A stretch of DNA of 50,801 bases, from assembly GCA_034675265.1 (NCBI GenBank), contig JAUCDK010000004.1, positions 1 through 50,801 of the forward strand. Direction: 5' to 3'. Source of the DNA: UBA7396 sp034675265 (GTDB lineage Bacteria > Patescibacteriota > Gracilibacteria > BD1-5 > UBA6164). A program made the position numbers and the translations under genes. The notes below the pieces were generated by a model, which saw only the letters and a program-made list of their open reading frames with translations, was not told the origin of the DNA and searched no databases. Below are positions 40,092 through 50,801 of this stretch, in pieces. Position 1 is the stretch's first letter. Each line of letters begins with the position of its first letter.

Positions 40092-41603
40092 TTATTGACA
40101 TTTCCAAATTCATATGAAATTGGCAGAATCATAATCTCAAACGTCTTTATAAATCATATCACATTGAGTAATTATTTCCCTTATAAAAGCCTTATTAATA
40201 GTATTTTTTAACGTTAAATCATCCATAACAAATAAATATTTTGACGTGTCTATTTGAGAAAAATCATCAATATATGCTACATTTGTATAATTTTCGACAT
40301 TTTTTTGTTTCATTTCTTGTTCAAAAGCATGACTTCCAATTAAATTTACTTTCAATGCATATTCACACACATCTGTATTTTCTCTATTATACCAATAACA
40401 CATATGAGGAAATCCAGAAATAATTTTGGTATTTGGATTATTTTGCTTTATATATTCGTAAGTATTTTTAAAGTTTGGTTTTGGTGAAGTATAATCAATA
40501 TAATAAAATTTTTGTGGTAAAAATGTAAAATTATATGTAAAAAATAATCCAAACACTCACAATAATAAAGAGATTCCTAAAAATATTTTTCTATTTTTTT
40601 GTGAAATATATTTCAATGCTGTTTCAAAAAATATTATTATCATATATCCTCAAAGTAAGGTTATAAGAGAAAAAATATGAAAAATATATCTTGAATGTGC
40701 GAAATATCAAAATGATAATACAAACAAATTTCCAGCAATTATTGCTGAAAAAAATACAAACTTTTTCCACTCTTTTTTGAGAAAAAAATATAATATTCAA
40801 AAAAAAGCAAATAGTAAAATAATTCCTAATTCTCAATAAAGGATTTGTTGATAAAACACAAAAAATGTAGAAAAATAATACTCTTTTACTGTATTTACTT
40901 GCTGAAAAAAATATGATCATTCTAAAAAATATTTCGATAAAAAATCAATAAAAAATGCGCTTCATATTACAACAAGGAAAATCAAAAAATTTATATATTG
41001 GTGTTTTTTTATTCAATTTATAAATAAAAATATTCCAGAAAGTGCTGTGAGTCAAAGAAAAAATGGATGAAAAAGAATTCCAATAAAAAGAAAAACAAGC
41101 ATCCATGCAAAATATTTTCTTCTTTCATATTCAATATATTTATATAAAAAAAATGATGTTGTGAAATATAAAAATGAAAGCATTTCATAAAATCTTGCTT
41201 CCCTACTCCAGATAATTTGCCAAGTAGAAAAAAGGAATAAACACATCAAAAATAATATTCCAATATTTTTATATTGAGATTTTTTGAGTAATTCTTGGGA
41301 AAATAAATAAAAAATAAATATTTGTGCTCCTGAAAAAATCAAACTTGGAATTCTTGCTGAAAAATCTGATATTCAAAAGATTTGAAAACTCATCACTTGA
41401 AATATATGAAAAAAATATTGTGAAAATTCGTATACTCCATTTCATAATTGTGGTAAAAGGTGATTTTGCATCATAAAATATGAAATAATTGAACTATATC
41501 ATTCATCAATCCAAAATGAAGAAAATCCTAGTTCATAATATCTCAAAAAAACTCAATAGAGAATCAATGCACTTAATGTGGCATAAAAAAGTATTTTTCT
41601 CAT
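40092..41603 (-). CDS. PMT/ArnT-type membrane glycosyltransferase (GT39-like)
   Basis: The 503-aa polytopic protein has about ten hydrophobic helices. The first loop has FWIDEGYSSII, the D-E motif typical of dolichyl-phosphate-mannose mannosyltransferase-like (PMT_2) enzymes. The C-terminal soluble part (about residues 350-503) has KPNFKNTYEYIKQNNPNTKI and PHMCYWYNRENTD. These enzymes use polyprenyl-phosphate sugars to glycosylate proteins or lipids on the outer side of the membrane. It starts divergently from the second large glycosyltransferase (41710), with 106 bp between. The acceptor is unknown. Many TGA glycines occur. Confidence 0.75.
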
Positions 41604-41709
41604 AAAAACAAAATGTTATATTTTTGTTAAAAACATATTCATTTTAGAAAAATTTGCAATAAAAAAAGTTTTTATATAATAAATTAATAAATATAATTAA
41701 TATTTGTCA

Positions 41710-43860
41710 ATGTTTAAGAGTTTATTTTTATTTTCAGCATTTCTATTGGTATATTTAGTGATGTGATTGTTAGGAAATTTTGAAATAGATTTTTCTGGTT
41801 TTTTCTTGTGAAATTTTTTAGCACATAAAGTTTGGATTTTTATCTTCTTGTGAATAGGAATTTTTTTGAGTTGAAAAAATATAATTGACTCTAGCAATAC
41901 AGAGAGGAGAAAAAAAATTCTCTTTTCTTGCTTTTTTACTTTTCTGATTATTTTATGTTCATTTATAGCTTATCAATTTTTATCACTTCCAAATTTTTGA
42001 GTAAGTTTTGATTTTATAAACTTACCTCCTATTAATCAAATTAATTGATTACAGTCATGAATTATTATATTATTAATTATTAGTTTTAGTTTTATTGTGT
42101 ATTGAAAAAATGAAAATATTGCTTTTGAAAATCAAAAAAGTATTGAAAATATTTTCGAAAATCAAAAAGAAGCCGAATTTATACAAAATTATCCAAAATT
42201 AAATAAAATTCCTGTAATCAATTTTATTTGTAAATGGTGATATAAACAATGAAAATATTATACTCTCAGTCTTATATGAATCTTAATTTTTTGATTTATA
42301 TTAAGAATTTGGAATCTTTGAAGTTTATGATTAGTATCAGATGAATTTACTATAAATAATGCGATAGAGTGATTTTTAAATACTGGAATTCCATCTTTAA
42401 GAAGTTGATTATTATATTTTGATACTCCTCTCCATATTATTTTCACTTGATATCTCTTTGAATTTTTTGGAAATACTGAATTTATTCAAAGAATTCCATC
42501 TGTTATTTTTTGAACGTGATTAGGGTTGTTTATCTATTTAATCTCAAAAGAAGTTTGATTTTGAAAAAAAATAGGGTTAATCTTAACATTTCTTATTCTG
42601 ATTCATCCTTGGTTTTTAGAATATTCAAGATTTTGAAAATGATATATTATGTGAGCTTTTTTCTATTTATGAGCTATATATTTCTTTTTAAAATCATTAC
42701 AAGCAAATAAATATATGTATTTATGAGTTTTATTTACTATTTTATGAATTTTAACACATAAAATTAATTATGTACTTATTTTTGCACCTATTGTAATATT
42801 TTTTATTTCATTAAAAAGTAAACATAATATCCGTACACAAATTCACTCAATAGTATCTTTTATTATCATTTTCATAGGATATTATCTTTTCTGAAAATTG
42901 AATTCATATTGATTTTGGGCAAATGGAACCTTTTTATCGGATTTTCTTGCACCATCTGCTGAAAAAAATATAACATTGGACTTATTTGATAAAATAAAAA
43001 AACTTATTCCTTTTGATTTTTGAAAAACTTTTGATTTCGAACTTGTTTATTATTATACATATTCCCTCCCTCTTATAAATTCCTTGATTTTAGTATGATT
43101 ATGAGCAATTTTACTCAATGTTAAAAATATAAAAAAAATATTAAATCAAAAAATAGTCTTTGTTTTTTGAGTTTTATGATTTTTTTCTTTTACTTATTTA
43201 TATTCGATTCAACTTTTTGATAAGGTAAATAAATGATATATTTTCTTTGCTATGACTCTTATAATCATTTTTATATGATTTACTTTATATATTTTACAAC
43301 AGTATAATAAAAAAGTTATATATTATTTAACAGGATTTTTATCTATATTTTTATTAGTACAATCATTCCAAATAATCAACTCATGATATGGAGATAAGAT
43401 ATATGGCCCATACTCTATTTTTGAAGGTTTTGTATTTAGACAAGATAATAAAACGCCCTGTGAATATTTGTCTGAATCTTATCAAAATGGTGATATATTC
43501 ATAACATTAGGAACACCTTGTTATTGTAAATATTATTGAAATATTGATTCAAATTATTATGTTTCTTTAAGTTGATATTCAAAAGGAGTTATTAAAGAAG
43601 ATGGTAATTTTTATGATTTATATGAAGATTCTAAAATTATCTCAAATTATAATGATTTTACCAATACAATTACAAAATATAATAGTATGTGAAAAAAAGT
43701 ATATGTATATTCAAGCTACTCAATGTTAACTTGAAATTCAGAACTTGCTCCAAGAGTATGGCATATATGGTGATGATTTCAAGAGTTCTTGGAATCCAAT
43801 AAAAATAAAAAAATATATACTGGAAAGGATAATATTACCAGCATATATTTATTTGAATAA
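41710..43860 (+). CDS. Large polytopic PMT-type membrane glycosyltransferase
   Basis: The 716-aa protein has about a dozen membrane helices. After three N-terminal helices comes VSDEFTINNAIEGFLNTGIP, where the D-E motif of PMT_2/GT39-like enzymes is visible. FGNTEFIQRIPSVIFGT and HPWFLEYSRFGKGYIMG are also typical of this superfamily (R-x-P-S-x-I-F-G). A C-terminal extracytoplasmic domain includes KTPCEYLSESYQNGDIFITLG. It probably transfers a sugar from a polyprenyl carrier outside the membrane. Its TAA directly abuts the stop of the convergent GT4 gene. It is divergent from the 503-aa relative. Confidence 0.7.
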
Positions 43861-44946
43861 TTATATTTGTTGAATTCATTGTAATAATTTAAGAGAATTT
43901 TTTTCTAAATTATGATTTTCTCAAACATATTGATAAGATTTTTCTCAATATGTTACATATTTTTCTAATAAATTATCAAATCACTCAAAAAATTTTTCTT
44001 TGTCTTTATTACAATAAATTCATCATTCATACATATCAATTAAATAATCATAATTCAATTCATATGATAAAATTGGAAGTTTTTTACTACAAGCTTCTAA
44101 TATGGTCATAGGCCAATCTCATTCTTGTAATGAAGTAAATACAAATAATTTTGTTTGCGCTAAATAGCTATGTATTTCTTCATTAGTAGCAAAATCTATA
44201 AACTTTAGATTTTTATATTTTCAAGCTTGTTTCTTTATATCTTGAAAATATTGTTCATATCATAATTCACAAGGAGATATCATCAAAAAATTATTATTTG
44301 GTTTTTGAGATACTAAATCAAGAAATACTTCTGGCTGTTTAAATGATTCGCATCTTCCCACCCAAATAGCATCGTAGATTTTATCTTGTAATGATATTTT
44401 TTTATTAATAATTCATTTTTTTAATATAAGTAATTTATTTTTAAATTTGATGAGTTTATCATATTCATAAGTATTTTGAACTACTATCATATGTGAAAAA
44501 GTATAATTCATCCAAATAAAAAATCTTCAAATTATATTTTTATACAAACTATGCCCTCAATCTGTCTCATTATCATGAGCAACCATATAAACAAATTTTT
44601 TTCTTGTAATTTTACAATATAATGCAATTATTCAAGATTGTAAAGTAAGAGTTCTTTGAATGTATACTTGAGCATTTACTTTAATAAATACAGAAAAGAA
44701 AATTCCCATTTTTTTCAAAAAATTCTCATTTAATTGAAAAGTTTTATATATTTTTACATCATTAATGTTTTCTATTTTCTCTTGTCAATAATCCCCAACA
44801 AGACAACTTACATCTAAACTTTTATTTTTGGCAAACTCTTTTGCTAAAAAAGACATTTGAACTTCTGCTCATCAAAAAGTTGATTTAATGTTTGGATTAA
44901 AAAGTTGATAAGATTTTAATGAAATAAAACAAATTTTATTATACAT
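43861..44946 (-). CDS. GT4-family glycosyltransferase
   Basis: The 361-aa protein has an N-terminal donor/acceptor domain with KSTFGGAEVQMSFLAKE, the GGAE/GxG loop of GT-B glycosyltransferases. A C-terminal Rossmann domain carries IWVGRCESFKQPEVFLDL, and TSLQEGDWPMTILEACSKKLPIL is the E-x7-E nucleotide-sugar signature of GT4. It likely adds a hexose to a lipid-linked glycan at the cytoplasmic face. It is the last of the five-gene surface operon and overlaps the previous GT4 gene by 8 bp. Sugar specificity is unknown. Confidence 0.82.
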
Positions 44947-46072
44947 TTTCTATTATCTCATTTAAATTATAAATTATAGTTTCCCGATTATACAATTCCT
45001 TTAGTTTTTTTATATTATTAGAATCATATTTTATTTCAGAAAAATGCTTTGACCAATGTATCAATTTTTTTTCTAATTCTTTGCTAGATCAAATATCAAA
45101 AAATTCTCCATTTACTCACTCTTGAATCATATCTGTATTTCCGCTAATAGGAGTTGAAAGAATATATAATCAAGAATATAATGATTCTAAAATAGCAATA
45201 CTCATTGCTTCAACTTTTGATGAACAAATTTGAATATGTGATTTTTGATAATAATTTCTCATTTCTTCCTTTGATACCCATCAAACAAAATGTACTTGTT
45301 GATATAATTGATTTTCTTGAACAAATACTTCCATTTTTTTTCTTAAAGGACCATCTCATAAAATATTTAATTGAAAATCACATTTATTATCTTTCAAAGT
45401 CTTAATTGTATGTAACATAGTAAAAGGATCTTTTTGGTCTACTAATCTTCATACGAATAAAAGAGTAAATACATCTCATTTTTTTGAAATATCTGGATAA
45501 AAAAAATCACTATTACAGCCATTTGGAAGCAAGATATTTTTGCTAGAATTTCAAAAAATATCTGCTAATTGCTTCATTTGCGTTGTTAAACACAGTATTT
45601 TTTCTGCTTGTTTCCAGATTTTTTTTGTATACCAATTCGTTAATAAATGAAATTTTTTCATTTTTTCTGGATAAAATCACGGAATATCATGTCAATGAGT
45701 AGAAACAATATATGGAATATTAAATTTTTCCTTTATATATTTTCAAACGATTCCTCCAGGAATACTAAAAAATGAAATCGAAATATCAAAATGATTATTT
45801 TTAAGGTATTTTTTTAGAAATTTAATTGCATTAAAAGCCCAAGAAAGCATTTCAATTGGATTTGATTGAAATGCTTTCTTTCTTAAAGATTTAAGTCTGA
45901 TAATAGTAAAGTTTCATTCTTGAGAAAATTCTTTTTCTCAAGGAAACCAAGTTGTAATTACAACAACTTGGTTTCCTAATTGAGCTAATCATATTGCATA
46001 TTTTTGAGATACAACACCTGCTCAACCTCAAAGAGGAGGATATTCATAATTTAGTATTAATATTTTTTTCAT
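44939..46072 (-). CDS. GT4-family glycosyltransferase
   Basis: The 377-aa GT-B enzyme starts MKKILILNYEYPPLGGGAGV, a classic GT4 N-terminus whose Gly loop is read with TGA. The C-terminal domain begins at VFTLLFVGRLVDQKDPFTML and contains the EGMSKAQLEAMA-like E-x7-E region further on. It follows the TupA-like gene by 3 bp and overlaps the next GT4 gene by 8 bp, so they are one operon. Predicted role: addition of a sugar to a surface glycan on a polyprenyl carrier, inferred from the family. Confidence 0.85.
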
Positions 46073-46075
46073 AAT

Positions 46076-46978
46076 TTATAATATTATTTTATCTCAGATC
46101 ATTTTATCAGTTTCATAATTATTTGGGAAAAATTTTTCAAATCCATTTCAAGGAGAAAAAGTAATTTCTCAAAAATATATTTTTCAATTTACTTCATAAA
46201 AATCTATTCTAGCAAAAGAAAAGTCTTGAGATAAAATATTTGCATATTTTATCATGAGTTCTAAATTTTTAGGAGGTTGAATACTTTGAGTTGATTGAGA
46301 AAATTTTAATCAAAAAGGTAAGAGATTCCATTTTATATCATATAAATTTCTGGTATGTTTTACAAACCTATCAACATCTAATTGTATCATATTTGGTTCT
46401 CCTGAAAAACAAAAAATTTTATAATCCATTGGATCTCCAACTTCATCATCAGATAAAAACTCTTCTATTAAAATCTTTCTCTCTACATATTTATATTGTA
46501 ATTCTTTTTTTAAAACACTATAATCTTCATCTAGCCAAGAAGATAATTTTTTACTGATTTTTTGTATATCAATTTTAGATTTATCTTTTACTATAATATT
46601 ATATCAACTTCCATGATTACATTTTATTACAAATTTTTCTGGAAGTGTATTATATGGAATTTCGTCAGGAGTATCTCACACCCAATATAATTGAGTTAAA
46701 ATTTCTTCTCAAATTTTCTCTTTGATAAATTTTCTTACTTTTACTTTATCAACTAAATCTGCATGCTTTTGATCTCAAATATTTAATTTTATATATTGAA
46801 TTTTTTCAGAAAAAGTTTCTGGTTTTTCTAAGGGTAATCTTTTCTTAAAATGAAGAAAATACATCACTTTTACATAGAATGCATCAGATATAAAATAAGA
46901 TAATATTTTCATATACATAAAAAATATCTTATTCACGCTATTATTATTATTTAAAAAAAACTTAATTTTATCTACCAT
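46076..46978 (-). CDS. TupA-like ATP-grasp protein
   Basis: The 300-aa protein matches the TupA-like ATP-grasp family. LEKPETFSEKIQYIKLNI and VRKFIKEKIGEEI come first, then the hallmark LPEKFVIKCNHGSGYNIIV and ILIEEFLSDDEVGDPMDYKIF. The C-terminal ATP-grasp part has FARIDFYEVNGKIYFGEITFSP. TupA of alkaliphilic Bacillus helps make teichuronopeptide; relatives occur in exopolysaccharide clusters, probably ligating an amino acid or similar group to a sugar. Placement between GT2 and GT4 genes supports modification of a surface glycan. Confidence 0.8.
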
Positions 46979-46989
46979 ATTTTTACTTG

Positions 46990-47937
46990 TTATTCATTAA
47001 AATTTATCTTCTCCGAAATAATATAAAGCGGTCTTTCTCTAGTTTCATTATAAATTCTTCAAATATATTCTCCTAAAATCCACATAAAAATAAATTGAAG
47101 TCATACGAATCAAAGTAGTACTATATTTATCCATTTATAAAGCGGATACTCTGTTTCATTTATAAAAAAGTCATAACTGACATATAAAAAGAAAAATGTT
47201 GATAAAATGATAAGAAAAAATCAAATAATTGCTCATAACTTTAATGGGAAAGTCGAAAAATTCAAAATTCCATCCATAGCAAGTTTTATCATTTTTTTCC
47301 ATGTATATGATGTTTCCCCAATAATTCTTTCAGGTCTGTCAAAATCAACAAAAGTTGTTTTAAATCACATCCAAGCAAACATTCAACGAATATATCTATC
47401 TTTTTCTTTTAATCCTTTAAAAGCCGTAAGCACTTTTTTATCAATTAAACGAAAATCTCCTACATTTCTTGGAATTTTTGTATCAGAAACTCTTGAAAGG
47501 ATTTTATAGTACAAAATCGCTGTATATTTTTTTACAAACTTATCATATCTTCCCCTTCTTCTTGCATATACGACTTCAAATCATGCCTCCCACTTTTTAA
47601 TCATTTCTAAAATCAAAATCGGTGGATCTTGCATATCTGCATCCATAGAAATAATAATATCTCCTGAAGCTTCCATATATCAAGCCGAAAGTGCCAATTG
47701 ATGTCAAAAATTTCTACTGAAATTAATTCATTTTACTTTTTTATCTCTCGTACTTATTTCTAAAATTTCTGTCCAAGTAGTATCTTTACTTCCATCATTA
47801 ATAAAAATAATTTCATAGGTATATTTTCCTGAAATACTCGATAATATTTTTCTAAGAGCTTCATAAACCAGAGAAATATTTTTTCATTCCCTATAAGCTG
47901 GTATAATTACTGACACTTTTTTCTTAGAAAATATCAT
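46990..47937 (-). CDS. GT2 glycosyltransferase, DPM1/GtrB type
   Basis: The 315-aa protein has an N-terminal GT-A domain: VSVIIPAYREGKNISLVYEAL, EIIFINDGSKDTTW, and the metal-binding SMDADMQDPP. RRGRYDKFVKKYTA and DFRLIDKKV follow, then two C-terminal transmembrane helices (about residues 235-290). This is the layout of polyprenyl-phosphate glucosyl/mannosyl transferases (GtrB, DPM1). They load a sugar onto undecaprenyl phosphate for use by PMT-like enzymes outside; two such enzymes are encoded nearby. It starts 21 bp after the fibrinogen-like gene. Confidence 0.9.
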
Positions 47938-47958
47938 ATTTAAATATTAAAAAATAAA

Positions 47959-49230
47959 TTATCTTACCCAAATCACCCTCGTATTATCCCAATCCCATCT
48001 TGATGTAATAGAATTATCTTTATTAGAATAATCATTACATGCTGAGTGAATAAACTCAGATTCATGATTTATATTTCATCCGATTCTTAATTCACTTTTT
48101 TCTCAAGTATTTTTTAAATTGTTACATCAATAATACATTTGTTTCCAAGCCCCCATAGTTGAAAGAGTTCAAAATATTTTTAAATAATTTCAGTTATTAT
48201 ATCACATATCCCAAACAGTCCCACTTGGTGTTTTACAATTTGCAACATTAGCAAATTTTATAAAACTAAAATCTTTATAATTTAAATCTACTCATTTTAA
48301 AATCCAACTCCCTTCACTTTGCAAAGTTTCTAAATTATCACTTACAGCAAAATCTTTAGTAAATAGTTTTTCAAGTATCACTGAATTATAATTATTTTCA
48401 TCATTCGAACAAGTTTCTTTTCCATCTTTATAATATAATCTTGTCCATCATCCACCTTCACTTTCTAAATCACAATATACTTTTAGCGTTTTAGCAAATT
48501 TACTATAGGCACTTCCTGCAAGAGGATTAATATAATAATATCCATTCGTACTCCACCCAGCTTGTTTAATATCTAAACATGATTTTGCTTGAGAAAATTC
48601 TGTATTTGCTAAATAATTTTTGAGAGTTAATTTATCTCAAAGAAGTACATTTTTATTATTCATATAAATAGCATATGGATCAAATGTATTCAACACATCT
48701 ACTCATAATTTTGTTTCTTGAATTGGTCTTGCTGATTTTTGATCAAGTGCAATTCAAACATCATCTCCATATAAATATGGATATCTTTTTGAAATTGGAT
48801 TATAGGTAATGTTTTCATTTGATTCATAAAAAGCCATGATTTGAAATTTTTGTTTTGCTTCATCAGTGGCATATGTATAATAGTTCAAATATTTATATAA
48901 TTTATCTGAAACTGGATCTTTGATAGGTTTAATAGACATATCTTGGAAGGTTTTTTCTCAAAAATATCATTGATATGTTAAAATTTCTCCACTCGCAGTA
49001 ATACTTACTGGATCTTCTGGAAGAGGATATGTATTATTTTTTGCATAAAAAACTTTTAACTCATCATTCATAAGAAGTAAATTTGCGTATCTCAATGCGT
49101 CCCTTGAGTTTTTATCTCATGATGATAAATATGAATATACAATAATTCATGTAATAATAAGAACTCAAATCACAATAAAAATTTCCCCTCTTTTTTGTAA
49201 AAAACTAATAACTTTCCGAAGAATACTCAT
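47959..49230 (-). CDS. Pilin-like surface protein with fibrinogen-like C-terminal domain
   Basis: The 423-aa protein has one N-terminal helix (RGEIFIVIGVLIITGIIVYS). This resembles pilins or pseudopilins in position and in the following NLLLMNDELKVFYAKNNTYP, but it lacks the strict GFTLxE cleavage motif. The C-terminal part, from about residue 217, has CLDIKQAGWSTNGYYYINP, KVYCDLESEGGGWTRLYY (GGGWT near 262), and further Cys and Trp residues, ending DWDNTRVIWVR. That is the fibrinogen beta/gamma C-terminal (ficolin-type) pattern, a fold that often binds sugars or proteins. It leads the glycan operon, so it is probably an exposed adhesin. The domain call rests on motif resemblance. Confidence 0.72.
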
Positions 49231-49264
49231 ATATAAAACAAAACAAAATAAATACTAGAAATAA

Positions 49265-49291
49265 ATTATAAAATATATTTTAAATTGTCAA
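49265..49291 (-). promoter_or_regulatory. Promoter of the surface glycan operon
   Basis: On the minus strand a perfect TTGACA (49286-49291) and TATAAT (49265-49270) are 15 bp apart, 35 bp upstream of the first ATG of the five-gene operon. Confidence 0.65.
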
Positions 49292-49355
49292 TAGTATTTT
49301 TGACTTTTCAAAAAAAATCAGTATAAGAAGGAAAAATACTTTTTAATTTTGAAAA

Positions 49356-50162
49356 ATGTTTTCCAGTTTTTTCATAAAAATTTACTTTTTCTTTTTATTT
49401 ATTTTTCTTTTTCTGCTTTCATTTAGAAACTATTGAACAATAGATTTTTTTCAAATGCTCATCACACTCTATTGAATCTCACTTATACCATTAAAAATCA
49501 TTTTTACAAATCATTTTGAAAGACATATTTGAGATTTTAAGTATAAAAATTTTTTATACGCATTAAAAATATTTTTTAGTTTTATTTTTATCATACTTTG
49601 ATATATTTTTACTGGAAATAGCTTAGAACTCCTTTTTATTATTTCTTATATATTTTTACTTTTTTATAAAGTCGATGCTTATCATTTATTTGGTTTAGCA
49701 TTAGTATATTTTTGATGATTTTTGATAAGTTATTTTTTAGGAAATGACGTAAAGATTTATAGTAATTACATAATATTTTGATTATATAGCCTCATTTTTT
49801 GAATCATATATCTTTGAGTAGAAAAATATGTTACATATAAAAAAATTATTTGAAACTCAATTCTTATTGTCTGTTTAATATTTTTTATCTTGAGTTTCTA
49901 TATTTATGGGCTGATTACTTATCTTCCGATTATTTGAATCATAATTTTAAGTATTTTACATTTTTCTAAAGAAACTTTTTCTTATGTTTCAAATATAAAA
50001 ATTGATATTATAATTATTTGTTTTTCTATCATTATTTTTATCCCATTTATAAATGATTTTCTCAACTTTGAAGAGAAAAATATCCTTCTTCTTTCCAGTA
50101 TTATATGATTTTGTATCTCATATATTTGATATAATTTGATATTAAAAAAAGCTCTATCTTAG
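49356..50162 (+). CDS. Polytopic membrane protein of unknown family
   Basis: The 268-aa product is almost entirely hydrophobic, with about eight predicted transmembrane helices separated by short basic loops (TNHFERHIGDFKYKN, EKYVTYKKIIG). About twelve TGA codons are read as Gly or the frame collapses. No transporter or enzyme motif is recognised. It stands divergent from the surface glycan operon and convergent with the repeat-rich surface gene, sharing four bases of stop codon and a terminator. A role in surface polymer or protein export is only a guess from context. Confidence 0.65.
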
Positions 50163-50171
50163 AGCTTTTTT
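50144..50171. terminator. Bidirectional terminator over two overlapping convergent stops
   Basis: A 12-13 bp stem (50144-50156 with 50160-50171, loop TCT) with A-run and T-run flanks spans the ends of both convergent genes. Confidence 0.8.
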
Positions 50172-50801
50172 ATTTTGTTGAATACTGATTTTAAAAGTAT
50201 CATTTCTTTTTTATATTTTTTTTGTAATTCAGATGAATTTCTTTGTTTTTCATAATTATATCTTGCGATTAAAAATGAATTCATTCTTTCTACATATTTT
50301 TGTTTTTCTTCAGAAGATAATTTTTTATGTGCAATAATCCAAAGAGAAATTTTTTTAATTTTATTACTTAAAGCATATCAAGAAATTTCAGTGATAGTAA
50401 AATTTCATACTTGAGTAGATACTATTTTTTCACTCGATGTTTGTTTTAATCTTTTTCTTTCTTCAAGAATTTCTTTTTTTAAATTTTGATAATATGCTTT
50501 ATCTTTCATTACTGTTGTTACAAGAGTTCCCGTTTGAGAAGAAGTTTTTGGTTTTTCTCAACATTTTCCATCATAATAACTTGGTGAAAAATCTCATGTT
50601 GGACAATAATCTTTTGCAAGAGTAACTCATCCACCTCAACCTCATCATCATGATGAACTGCTTGAACTACTTCCACCACTTGATGATCCTCATCCAGTGC
50701 TTCCGCTTCATGTATTTCATCAATTAGAATCTCATGAGCTAGAACTTCATGAGCTAGAACTTCATGAGCTAGAACTTCATCCTCATGTACTTCCAGTTCC
50801 T
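50159..50801 (-). CDS. Partial secreted surface protein with Gly/Ser repeats and CPTGDFSxSYYDGxCG module
   Basis: Only the C-terminal 213 residues lie in the window; the gene runs off the right edge. The visible N-terminal part is Gly/Ser-rich linker with tandem GSSSS units, then a poly-Gly stretch. VTLAKDYCPTGDFSPSYYDGKCG follows, the same module as in the 387-aa protein at 38774-39937. The helical tail (KYVERMNSFLIARYNYEKQR...LKSVFNKIKKL) is also related to that protein's tail. A surface-exposed, possibly adhesive protein is inferred. Most glycines of the linker are TGA. Confidence 0.7.
50732..50776. repeat. Three tandem 15-bp units in the surface protein linker
   Basis: The unit TCATGAGCTAGAACT occurs three times without change (50732-50746, 50747-50761, 50762-50776), encoding GSSSS on the minus strand. 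Identical copies suggest recent slippage and a length-variable linker. Confidence 0.85.

Noticed and set aside
50732..50776. CRISPR-like repeats
   Set aside because: The units are 15 bp, directly adjacent without spacers, and code for GSSSS in a surface protein.
1..50801. The many short standard-code ORFs and apparent pseudogenes
   Set aside because: They are fragments of intact genes cut by TGA, or shadows on other frames and strands. Reading TGA as Gly restores full-length conserved proteins.

Overview
The window is AT-rich DNA from a bacterium that reads UGA as glycine (genetic code 25). With the standard code nearly every gene is broken by in-frame TGA. With TGA as Gly, long conserved proteins appear, and the TGA codons fall on invariant glycines: the MurG glycine-rich loop, the Walker A loops of PilB, HsdR and an ABC ATPase, and the Rossmann loop of a CrtI-type desaturase. 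This code is known from Candidatus Absconditabacteria (SR1) and Gracilibacteria in the Patescibacteria/CPR. I cannot choose between the two from this window. All gene coordinates below assume TGA = Gly and only TAA/TAG as stops.

Layout. 1-7.4 kb: mixed housekeeping genes (partial membrane protein, CrtI-like desaturase, pirin, ABC ATPase plus SGNH lipoprotein, GuaB1-type IMPDH-family enzyme, nucleotidyltransferase-fold protein, CNNM/CorC-type transporter). 7.5-15.3 kb: type IV pilus locus (membrane protein, PilB ATPase, a SpoIIE/PP2C-type phosphatase, PilC) plus a DsbA-like thioredoxin and a major-pilin-like gene under a strong promoter. 15.4-24.4 kb: hisS, a TMEM43-PAP2-murG operon, pnp, a lytic transglycosylase and lexA. 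24.5-33.4 kb: a type I restriction-modification operon (hsdM-hsdS-hsdR) carrying an OLD-type ATPase/TOPRIM gene and a PD-(D/E)xK nuclease gene between hsdS and hsdR. 34.0-38.6 kb: a probable integrated replicating element, with an unknown 462-aa protein, a palindrome-packed origin-like region, a Rep_trans-type initiator, a 45-aa ORF and a serine recombinase whose frame runs into a tRNA-Cys gene. 38.6-50.8 kb: cell-surface region with two related secreted proteins at its ends, two large membrane glycosyltransferases, and an operon encoding a pilin-like protein with a fibrinogen-like domain, a GT2, a TupA-type ATP-grasp protein and two GT4 glycosyltransferases.

How it fits together. Much of the window concerns the envelope and surface appendages: pili, disulfide formation, lipid II synthesis (MurG) and undecaprenyl-phosphate recycling (PAP2), surface glycans and adhesin-like proteins. 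That suits an organism attached to, or preying on, another cell, which is an inference from what is known of this group. Defence and a mobile element lie side by side. The mobile-element genes also use TGA as Gly, so the element is adapted to this host's code.

Signals: promoters look like TTGACA/TTTGCA with 15-17 bp to TATAAT. Genes are tightly packed, convergent pairs share terminator hairpins, and three pairs overlap by exactly 4 bp at their stop codons. No CRISPR array, rRNA or insertion sequence was seen.
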